This document shows positions 7,347 through 12,506 of a stretch of DNA of 12,506 nucleotides, piece after piece. Origin of the DNA: Candidatus Methanofilum arcanum (lineage in GTDB: Archaea; Halobacteriota; Methanomicrobia; Methanomicrobiales; Methanospirillaceae). The notes beneath the pieces were generated by a model, which saw only the letters and a program-made list of their open reading frames with translations, was not told the origin of the DNA and did no database searches. The stretch is from contig JAITWW010000102.1 in NCBI GenBank assembly GCA_031285085.1, forward strand, positions 1 through 12,506, read 5' to 3'. A program made the translations under genes and the position numbers. Position 1 is the first letter of the stretch; the number at the start of each line of letters is the position of its first letter.

Positions 7347-8780
7347 ATGAGACGAATAATGAAGTTTGGTGGCACATCGGTTGCAAACGCAGATGTGGTG
7401 TGCAAAGCAGCAGAAATTATCAAACAATATCATGATGCAGGTGATGAACTTGTCGTGGTTGTATCTGCGCAGAGAGGAGTAACAGATGCAATTATGAAAA
7501 CAGCATCTGAGTTACTGCACAGATATGATGAAAAAGGCATCTCAGAACTGCTTGCTGATCTTTCTACTCGTCATCTTACTGCACTGAAAGGGGCTGCTCC
7601 ATCACACTATGAAGAGGTACGCATTGTTATTGAACACCGTATTGAGAACCTTGGGAACTTACTACGTGCAATTTACTATCTTAAGGAGCTCACTCCCCGT
7701 TCATATGATTATGTGAGTTCTTTTGGAGAAAGGCTAAATGTGCCGATCATATCTGCATGCTTATGTGAGATGGGAGTTCCATCAACTGCCCTCGATGCAT
7801 GTCAGGCAGGAGTTCTCACAACCCGCTCACATGGTGATGCAGTAGCATTGCCAGCGGGTGAGGAACGTATCCGAGATCATCTCCTTCCTCTGATTACAGG
7901 GAAAGGTGGGAAAACGGGGGAAAATCCGATTGTTCCAGTAATTACAGGATTTATGGGATGTACTGAAGATGGTGCGGTAACAACGCTTGGACGGGGAGGT
8001 TCTGATTATTCAGCATCAATCATTGGGGCAGCACTTGATGCTGACGAGATCTGGATCTGGACCGATGTCGATGGCATTATGACAACAGATCCACGCCTTG
8101 TTGAGAATGCACGAGTTATTGAAGAACTATCTTATATTGAAGTAATGGAGCTCTCTTATTTTGGTGCAAAGGTCATGCATTCACGTTCAATTGAGCCTGC
8201 GATGCAGAAATCAATCCCTGTGTTTGTAAAGAACACATTTCACCCTGATGCTTTAGGAACAGTAATATCAGCAGGGAATCATCGAGATACGCGAGTTGTA
8301 AAGGCAATTACCTATATTGAAAAGGTTGCGACGGTAACTGTTGCAGGTGCCCAGATGATAGGAAGGCCTGGGGTTGCAAAGTTTATTTTTTCATCACTTG
8401 CTGAAGCACAGGTTAATGTAATGATGATCTCACAAGGATCAAGTGAAGCAAATATTACAATCGTTATTGATGAAGATCAGGCAGAGCGTGCAAAGGAGTG
8501 TTTGTTCCCTCTCACCCAGCAATGCATGGTTCGTGAGGTTTTGGTTGATCGTAATGTGTGTGCGGTCGCAGTTGTTGGATCAGGAATGAGTGGAGCACAT
8601 GGAACAGCGGGACGGACATTTTCAGCCCTAGGAAGTGCAGGAATCAATGTTATGATGATCTCACAGGGATCAAGTGAGGTGAATATCTCATTTGTTGTGC
8701 AAGGTGATCAGGGAGCTCATGCAGTGCACGTATTGCATGAAGAGTTTGAATTAGCACATGCAGAAGGAGAAATCAGGTGA
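7347..8780 (+). CDS. lysC: Aspartate kinase with two C-terminal ACT domains
   Basis: It phosphorylates L-aspartate with ATP to 4-phospho-L-aspartate (EC 2.7.2.4), the committed step to lysine, threonine, methionine and isoleucine. The 477 residues from the ATG at 7347 match the size of archaeal monofunctional enzymes. Kinase motifs are K-F-G-G-T-S-V (6-12), SSFGERL (124-130), GRGGSD (215-220) and WTDVDGIMTTDPR (238-250). Two ACT domains follow (about 327-390 and 404-468), each with the same N-V-M-M-I-S-Q-G-S-S-E-x-N-I core that forms the effector site, so feedback inhibition by an aspartate-family amino acid (threonine or lysine) is expected but not determined. A GTG at 7317 would add 10 residues, and Met5 (7359) is also possible. 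The ATG at 7347, with AAGGA 9 bases upstream, places the N-terminus where family members usually begin. It is followed 11 bases later by purM. Confidence 0.95.
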   Translation: MRRIMKFGGTSVANADVVCKAAEIIKQYHDAGDELVVVVSAQRGVTDAIMKTASELLHRYDEKGISELLADLSTRHLTALKGAAPSHYEEVRIVIEHRIENLGNLLRAIYYLKELTPRSYDYVSSFGERLNVPIISACLCEMGVPSTALDACQAGVLTTRSHGDAVALPAGEERIRDHLLPLITGKGGKTGENPIVPVITGFMGCTEDGAVTTLGRGGSDYSASIIGAALDADEIWIWTDVDGIMTTDPRLVENARVIEELSYIEVMELSYFGAKVMHSRSIEPAMQKSIPVFVKNTFHPDALGTVISAGNHRDTRVVKAITYIEKVATVTVAGAQMIGRPGVAKFIFSSLAEAQVNVMMISQGSSEANITIVIDEDQAERAKECLFPLTQQCMVREVLVDRNVCAVAVVGSGMSGAHGTAGRTFSALGSAGINVMMISQGSSEVNISFVVQGDQGAHAVHVLHEEFELAHAEGEIR

Positions 8781-8791
8781 AATAAGGAAAT

Positions 8792-9805
8792 ATGACTGAA
8801 AATATGACCGAAAAAACATATAAAGATGCAGGCGTTGACATTGATCTTGAGGCATTGGCAGTTTCTACGCTTATTTCAAAGTTAACATTTCAAAGAAAGG
8901 GAGAGATAAGACCAGCTTCGGGTTCAGGACATTTTGCAGGAATGGTCTCATTTGGGGAATATGTACTTGCATTAGCAACAGATGGAGTCGGGACAAAGAT
9001 GCTCGTTGCTGATGAGATGCAAAACTGGTCTACAGTCGGGATCGATTGTATTGCAATGAATGTAAATGATCTCTATGTAATGAATCTTGAGCCGATTGCA
9101 TTTGTTGATTATATCGCAACAGATTCACTTTCATTGCCACAGATGGAGCAGATTGGTGAAGGACTAAATCGTGGAGCTGAACTTTCAAATATCTCAATTA
9201 TCGGTGGGGAGACAGCAACCCTGAAAGGAATGGTAACAGGTCTTGATCTGGCTGGCACAGTGCTTGGCATTCAAAAGCAATCTGATGTAATCACTGGTGA
9301 GAAGATCATACCCGGAGACCTGATTATGGGAGTGCCATCATCTGGTATTCACAGTAATGGTCTCACTCTGGCACGGTCTCTTGTGCATACTCATGCAGGA
9401 ATGCATGAGGTTTTTCATGGAAAAACTCATGGAAAAACATATGGAGAAGAGTTGCTGACTCCAACAAGGATTTATCATGAGGTGCTTTCATTAACAAAGA
9501 TCTGTGATGTGCATGGAATGTGTCACATTACCGGTGGAGGTCTCTTGAATCTGAAACGGCTTTCAAAGTATGGCTTTTCTATTACAGATCCTCTTCCACC
9601 ACAGGAGATCTATTCGTGGATGCAAAAGATGGGAAATATCTCTGATTTTGAGATGTATAAGACATTTAATATGGGAATGGGATATGTGATTATTGTTCCC
9701 CCATCCGAAGAGTATCACATCAAATCTGTATTTTCTGATGCACAAGTTGTTGGCGTAGTGACTGATACAGCAGGTGTATTTTTGAGAGATAAAAAAATGG
9801 AGTAA
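8792..9805 (+). CDS. purM: Phosphoribosylformylglycinamidine cyclo-ligase (AIR synthetase)
   Basis: It closes the imidazole ring in purine synthesis, converting FGAM and ATP to aminoimidazole ribotide (EC 6.3.3.1). It has 337 residues, close to the usual length. Visible PurM-superfamily motifs are S-G-S-G-H-F-A-G-M (43-51); ATDGVGTK (62-69); GIDCIAMNVND (83-93); IGGETATLKG (137-146), an archaeal variant of the bacterial GGETAEMPG; VPSSGIHSNG (181-190); HITGGGLLNL (245-254); and F-N-M-G-M-G-Y (292-298). The dimeric ATP-grasping PurM fold is thus complete. The ATG at 8792 follows AAGGAAAT, an acceptable ribosome-binding site; Met5 (8804) is an alternative. It is probably cotranscribed with lysC, a pairing of unrelated pathways with no obvious mechanistic link. 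A short HGKTHGKTYG duplication at 209-218 sits in a loop and is probably neutral. Confidence 0.95.
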   Translation: MTENMTEKTYKDAGVDIDLEALAVSTLISKLTFQRKGEIRPASGSGHFAGMVSFGEYVLALATDGVGTKMLVADEMQNWSTVGIDCIAMNVNDLYVMNLEPIAFVDYIATDSLSLPQMEQIGEGLNRGAELSNISIIGGETATLKGMVTGLDLAGTVLGIQKQSDVITGEKIIPGDLIMGVPSSGIHSNGLTLARSLVHTHAGMHEVFHGKTHGKTYGEELLTPTRIYHEVLSLTKICDVHGMCHITGGGLLNLKRLSKYGFSITDPLPPQEIYSWMQKMGNISDFEMYKTFNMGMGYVIIVPPSEEYHIKSVFSDAQVVGVVTDTAGVFLRDKKME

Positions 9806-9976
9806 AAGAGATAGGAGTATTGAGATAAAAATAAGTGTCACAAACAGCCTTGGTACATTAAATATATAAAATTGCACATATAAAAGATGTATAAAATCTC
9901 TGTAAAGAACGAGCTCAGTTAAGAAAAAATGAAAAAAATGTGTAATTTTTGATTTTAGAAGAATGAAAAAGATATT
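9806..9976. other. AT-rich intergenic segment after purM
   Basis: No gene is seen here. The segment is A/T-rich and contains three TATAAAA motifs (listed separately) and a T-rich stretch near 9942-9957 that could terminate purM transcription. No strong hairpin precedes that stretch. Confidence 0.4.
9865..9896 (+). promoter_or_regulatory. Three closely spaced TATAAAA boxes
   Basis: TATAAAA occurs at 9865-9871, 9879-9885 and 9890-9896. Each is a good archaeal TATA core on the plus strand. They would start transcripts at about 9893-9918, upstream of the small ORF at 9977. Function is inferred; AT-rich intergenic DNA can produce such motifs by chance. Confidence 0.4.
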
Positions 9977-10147
9977 ATGAAGATTCTGAGAACTCTGAGC
10001 AAATCCCTTGGAGAATATAATAACATGGAGAATAAGGGAGTTGATTTTTTGGTTCGTTTGGAGGACGATGAAACCATCGAGGGTGTGGCAGTCACACCCT
10101 GTCATACAATATCGTTCTCTGAAACACCATATAAGTATACTGTGTAA
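9977..10147 (+). CDS. Possible 56-residue small protein of unknown function
   Basis: ATG at 9977 to TAA at 10145-10147 encodes 56 residues. The second half reads naturally as protein: a G-V-D-F-L-V-R-L-E-D-D-E-T-I-E-G-V-A-V stretch (about 21-39) alternates like two beta strands around an acidic turn, similar in rhythm to Sm-like or small OB/SH3-type barrels, followed by a Cys and an aromatic, charged end. I recognise no family. Support comes from balanced composition, three TATA boxes upstream and its position in an otherwise unexplained 455-base gap. Against it, there is no good Shine-Dalgarno at 9977. Met17 (10025), with TTGGAG 11 bases upstream, would give a 40-residue product. A perfect 8-bp stem with a 5-base loop (10080-10100) lies inside the frame and could instead mark a structured RNA. 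Confidence 0.4.
   Translation: MKILRTLSKSLGEYNNMENKGVDFLVRLEDDETIEGVAVTPCHTISFSETPYKYTV
10080..10100 (+). other. Perfect 8-bp hairpin inside the small ORF
   Basis: AGGGTGTG (10080-10087) and CACACCCT (10093-10100) are exact reverse complements around the loop GCAGT. No T-run follows, so it is not a classical terminator. It may be an RNA structure or an operator-like site, or incidental to the coding sequence. Confidence 0.45.
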
Positions 10148-10162
10148 ACTCGTCTAACCAAC

Positions 10163-10195
10163 AATAAGTTGAGTTGTAATCAGTTGCAACTTATT
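10163..10195. promoter_or_regulatory. Inverted repeat upstream of mntP, possible operator
   Basis: AATAAGTTG (10163-10171) and CAACTTATT (10187-10195) are exact 9-base inverted repeats with a 15-base spacer. The spacer contains further AGTTG copies, so that AGTTGCAACT at 10182-10191 is itself a palindrome. The element ends 66 bases before the mntP ATG and also follows the stop of the small ORF. It could bind a metal-dependent repressor (MntR/DtxR type) controlling mntP, or fold in RNA as an attenuator or terminator. Binding partner and role are inference. Confidence 0.4.
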
Positions 10196-10261
10196 TCTCC
10201 CTCCCTTTCACATACAGAGAAAAACAGCTTGAAAAACGATTCATAAAGACTCATACTAAAA

Positions 10262-10807
10262 ATGGAAGCAATTTTCACATTTTTTATCGGACTTGGACTT
10301 GCACTGGACATCTGTGCGATCGGTCTTTCCTCAGGCACTGCCATCCAAAAAGATCGAGTTGTGATAATATCGCGCATCTCAATTCTCGTAGCTCTTTTTC
10401 ATGCACTCATGCTTTTCATTGGCTGGTTATTTGGATCATTCATATCTGAGTACGTCGAGGCCTGGGCGAAGTATATTGCTGCGGTACTTCTCATCTTCAT
10501 TGGTGCAAATATGATACAAGAAGCAATCTCTGATAAAGATAAAGAGTCCATTCTCTCATTCCACACGTGGTCAGGGTTGATCGCACTTTCCATTGCAACA
10601 AGCATCGACGCACTTGCTATTGGAGTCTCATTTGGTGTGGTACACAATAGTATCCTTCTTCTTGTGCTCATCACGACACCTATCATACTTATCACAACTG
10701 CAGCTACTTTCTGGCTTGGTGGAAAAATAAGTGATTTAATCGGAAAGCGGGCAGAAAGTTTAGGGGGAGGTGTATTGATTCTTATTGGACTCCTTTTTTT
10801 GCTGTAG
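10262..10807 (+). CDS. mntP: Putative manganese efflux pump MntP
   Basis: This polytopic membrane protein exports Mn(II) and protects against manganese excess. It has 181 residues, the normal family length, and about six hydrophobic segments (roughly 3-24, 36-58, 68-88, 104-124, 130-152 and 168-181). Two homologous halves carry the family signatures: G-L-A-L-D-I-C-A-I-G at 12-21, with Asp16, and A-T-S-I-D-A-L-A-I-G-V-S-F at 112-124, with Asp116. These acidic residues correspond to those needed for transport in E. coli MntP. The gene stands alone. No Shine-Dalgarno is visible before the ATG. A long inverted repeat about 70 bases upstream is a candidate control site. In bacteria mntP is often under Mn riboswitch or MntR control; no recognisable yybP-ykoY riboswitch is apparent here. 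Assignment is strong at family level. Confidence 0.9.
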   Translation: MEAIFTFFIGLGLALDICAIGLSSGTAIQKDRVVIISRISILVALFHALMLFIGWLFGSFISEYVEAWAKYIAAVLLIFIGANMIQEAISDKDKESILSFHTWSGLIALSIATSIDALAIGVSFGVVHNSILLLVLITTPIILITTAATFWLGGKISDLIGKRAESLGGGVLILIGLLFLL

Positions 10808-10896
10808 ATCAAATCTGTGCAACATGAAGAAGAGAAATTCATGGGTAGAATCTCTAGGAGAATACAAACAAGTACCCTCATTACATACATAATATA

Positions 10897-11712
10897 ATGC
10901 CTATGAGAGGATTTTCTTCTCCCTTTAATTCGATTCCACTAGGAGATCCAGAAAATAAAGGACGAGTAACACGCCAGATCCCTCAAGCGTCGCTTCCTCT
11001 GCTTTCAACTGATTTGACATATGTAATCGTGCCAAATAATCGTAGAAAACAGTTTGCTCTTGCATTAAAGCCAGGGAAATATCTTGAGGTGAGAACTCCT
11101 CCTCGATATAACGCAAAGGATATGCTCGCCTATGAAACACACATTGTATCCAATCAAAGTTGGATACTCCATGTGTATGAAAAGTATCAGAAGCAAGAGG
11201 AAAGATCTCCCGAATCACTGCTTAAAACATTTCCAGATAGAGATTATATTCTCTATCTAGGAGAAAAGTACCCATTTCATATTCAGCATCATACCATACC
11301 ATATCAGATTTGGATATCTTTAGAAAAAGATTGTTTTGAGATAAGAGCAGGAAAAAAGGATTCAGAAGAGTTGCATGCAGCCCTTTCCAACTGGTATCTC
11401 AAAAGAGCACAAGAGATACTCCCTCCACTTGTTGAAACGTATGCTACCACCATGAAGCTTCCTGTTCCAGATTTAGAGTATAGTAGTGCTAGAACACGCT
11501 GGGCAGTCTGTTACCCAACACGAAATTTGATTCGATTCAATATTCTCATTCTAAAAGCTCCCCCAGATTGTATTGAATATCTTATCATTCATGAGCTGAG
11601 CCATTTTTATGTATCTAACCATAGCAAGGCATTTTGGGAGATTGTATCGATGTACATGCCAGATTATCAGAGCAGGAAAAAGAAACTTGCAACATATCGG
11701 GCGGTGTTGTAA
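10897..11712 (+). CDS. YgjP/WP_DUF45-type metal-dependent hydrolase-like protein
   Basis: This 271-residue soluble protein belongs to the DUF45/YgjP family, which has a zincin-like metal site. The diagnostic C-terminal part is intact. R-W-A-V-C-Y (201-206) corresponds to the R-W-G-S-C motif, followed by the N-L-I-R-F-N strand, 'D-C-I-E-Y-L-I-I-H-E-L-S-H' and a third His: HELSH at 232-236 plus His242 form the HExxH...H metal-binding triad. The N-terminal half carries the usual beta-rich YgjP region, for example V-x-V-x-x-P-P-R at about 64-70. The first about 35 residues are polar, Pro/Ser rich and probably disordered, which is somewhat longer than usual; a downstream start cannot be excluded, but no Met lies between residues 4 and 75. 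The family's substrate is not well established (some bacterial members hydrolyse nucleoside triphosphates, others are annotated as proteases). There is no Shine-Dalgarno at 10897, and AT-rich TAATATA directly precedes the ATG. Confidence 0.85.
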   Translation: MPMRGFSSPFNSIPLGDPENKGRVTRQIPQASLPLLSTDLTYVIVPNNRRKQFALALKPGKYLEVRTPPRYNAKDMLAYETHIVSNQSWILHVYEKYQKQEERSPESLLKTFPDRDYILYLGEKYPFHIQHHTIPYQIWISLEKDCFEIRAGKKDSEELHAALSNWYLKRAQEILPPLVETYATTMKLPVPDLEYSSARTRWAVCYPTRNLIRFNILILKAPPDCIEYLIIHELSHFYVSNHSKAFWEIVSMYMPDYQSRKKKLATYRAVL

Positions 11713-11993
11713 TTTTCACGTATGTGAATCAAGATCTCTTCATAGATCACAGAATGAAACAGAGAGGTACAAGTAGCAAATGCTGAGGAGAATAAGATGA
11801 TGAAATATTTAGCATCATATAAATTAAAAATGATGAAAATGTTTGCAATTTAGTAAAAATGGGAAGTATCATGATTCTATATCGTGGAAATCCGTGATGA
11901 TGAAAGGAACAGTAATTCTATCCCACATTCACGTCAATCTTCCCATGACGGGTTATTTTCCTTTTTTTCATTACACCTTCGAGTGTTAAAGTA
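11713..11993. other. Convergent intergenic region between the YgjP-like and Ser-rich genes
   Basis: The stretch lies between two convergent genes. It contains a short inverted repeat TTCAC-GTAT-GTGAA (11715-11728) immediately after the YgjP-like stop and a T-rich plus-strand run near 11953-11969 that could end plus-strand transcription. An 18-codon frame at 11797-11853 (+) with a GAGGAG ribosome-binding site is present but too short to claim. Confidence 0.4.
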
Positions 11994-12506
11994 TCAGTGA
12001 TCTCTGGAACTAGAGCCGGAGCTAGAACCAGAACTAGAAGAGCTGCTAGAGCCAGAGCTGGAGCTAGAGCTGGAGCCAGAGCTGGAACTAGAACTGGAAC
12101 TAGAACCGGAGTTAGAACCGGAGTTAGAACCGGAGCTAGAGCTAGAGCCAGAGCTAGAGCTAGAGCTGGAGCTAGAGCTGGAGCTGGAGCTAGAGCTGGA
12201 GCCAGAACCAGAGCTAGAAGAGCTGCTAGAGCCGGAGTCAGAGCTCGAGCTGGAACTGCCACTGTCAGAACCACCGCTGAAGTTATCGGAGTCACCACCG
12301 ACGCTATCAGAGTCACCGCTGAAGCTATCGGAGTCACCACCGAAGCTATCAGAGTCACCGCCAAAGCTATCGGAGTCACCACCGAAGCTATCAGAGTCAC
12401 CGCCAAAGCTATCGGAGACACCGCCAAAACTATCGGAGACACCGCCAAAACTATCGGAGACACCGCCAAAACTATCGGAGACACCGCCAAAACTATCGGA
12501 GACACC
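11994..12506 (-). CDS. Ser/Gly-rich tandem-repeat protein, C-terminal part (5' partial)
   Basis: The minus-strand frame beginning at base 12506 is open for 170 codons to a TGA at 11994-11996; the start lies outside the window. Residues 1-77 are eleven consecutive heptads G-[VD]-S-D-S-F-G with small variations, and a twelfth is degenerate. About 86 residues follow that are almost only Ser, with scattered Gly and two Asn, ending S-S-S-R-D-H. Substitutions among repeats fall mostly at third positions and are synonymous in this frame (TCC/TCT, AGC/AGT, TTT/TTC, GGC/GGT), which supports it as the coding frame. The overlapping frame at 11918-12505, which has a formal start codon and gives an Ala/Leu/Val/Pro-rich product, would be changed at nearly every copy and is a shadow. 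Such Ser-rich repeats suggest an extracellular, possibly O-glycosylated, stalk or linker. No C-terminal anchor helix is visible. Function is unknown. Confidence 0.75.
   Translation of the reverse strand, partial: GVSDSFGGVSDSFGGVSDSFGGVSDSFGGVSDSFGGDSDSFGGDSDSFGGDSDSFGGDSDSFSGDSDSVGGDSDNFSGGSDSGSSSSSSDSGSSSSSSSGSGSSSSSSSSSSSSSSSSSGSSSSSGSNSGSNSGSSSSSSSSSGSSSSSSSGSSSSSSSGSSSGSSSRDH
12241..12506 (-). repeat. 21-bp tandem repeat array (at least 11 copies)
   Basis: Units of 21 bases follow one another from the window edge inward. The four copies nearest the edge are identical, the fifth differs by one base, and copies then diverge progressively (GTC to GAC at codon 2, TTC/AGC at the end) down to a degenerate twelfth near 12255-12275. 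The array clearly continues beyond the window. Confidence 0.9.

Noticed and set aside
9563..10105. 180-codon minus-strand frame over the end of purM and the following gap
   Set aside because: Half of it lies antisense to well-conserved purM sequence. The product is rich in Phe/Leu/Ile/His/Ser, as expected for the complement of AT-rich DNA, and has no known motif.
10399..10890. 163-codon minus-strand frame antisense to mntP
   Set aside because: It mirrors a conserved membrane-protein gene whose signatures are clear on the plus strand.
11715..11728. TTCAC-GTAT-GTGAA hairpin as a terminator of the YgjP-like gene
   Set aside because: The stem is only 5 bp and no T-run follows, so it is not enough for a terminator call.
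11797..11853. 18-codon frame with a GAGGAG ribosome-binding site after the YgjP-like gene
   Set aside because: Too short and low in complexity (Met/Lys/Leu) to support as a gene without comparative or expression data.
11918..12505. 195-codon minus-strand frame giving an Ala/Leu/Val/Pro-rich product with S-P-I-V-L-A-V repeats
   Set aside because: Its differences between repeat copies are mostly amino-acid changing, while the frame offset by one base shows synonymous changes and a sensible Ser/Gly-Asp repeat protein. It is a shadow of that gene.
12241..12506. 21-bp array considered as a CRISPR array
   Set aside because: Units are directly adjacent with no unique spacers and read as an in-frame protein repeat.

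Overview
The window looks like a chromosomal segment of a methanogenic archaeon. The main evidence is an adjacent tfrA-tfrB pair encoding both subunits of the CoM/CoB thiol:fumarate reductase, an enzyme known from methanogens. Archaeal-style signals agree with this: GGTGAT and GGAGGT ribosome-binding sites inside the tfr operon, TATA-like boxes just upstream of genes with no Shine-Dalgarno, and a moderate, AT-leaning composition. The order (for example Methanomicrobiales) cannot be fixed from sequence reading alone.

Layout, left to right. (1) 3..143 (+): C-terminal end of an unseen protein that resembles a winged-helix tail. It is followed by about 360 bases with no convincing gene. (2) pncB (507..1955, -), nicotinate phosphoribosyltransferase for NAD salvage. 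It is divergent from (3) a small membrane-anchored OB-fold-like protein (2205..2597, +), whose 3' end overlaps (4) a DNA methylase-like gene (2582..3796, -). (5) tfrB (3810..5345, -) and tfrA (5342..7132, -) overlap by ATGA. The methylase follows tfrB by 13 bases, so tfrA-tfrB-methylase reads as one operon. (6) Divergent from tfrA, across a purine-rich intergenic tract, are lysC (aspartate kinase, 7347..8780, +) and purM (8792..9805, +), 11 bases apart. (7) An intergenic region of about 455 bases holds three TATAAAA boxes, a possible 56-residue small protein (9977..10147) and a long inverted repeat. (8) mntP (10262..10807, +), a manganese exporter. (9) A YgjP-type zinc metallohydrolase-like protein (10897..11712, +). 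(10) At the right edge (11994..12506, -) is the C-terminal part of a low-complexity protein. Eleven seven-residue G-[VD]-S-D-S-F-G repeats plus a degenerate twelfth lead into a Ser/Gly tail. This frame has no Met inside the window, so start-codon-based ORF calling misses it and reports an Ala/Leu/Val/Pro-rich frame instead.

Most genes are ordinary anabolic or housekeeping functions: NAD salvage, fumarate-to-succinate reduction, the aspartate amino-acid family, purines and Mn homeostasis. I did not find an unmistakable new multi-gene system. The points most worth a second look are the expanding tandem-repeat surface-type protein, the solitary methylase wired into the tfr operon, the repeat-derived charged tail on TfrA, the small ORF, and the inverted repeat in front of mntP.
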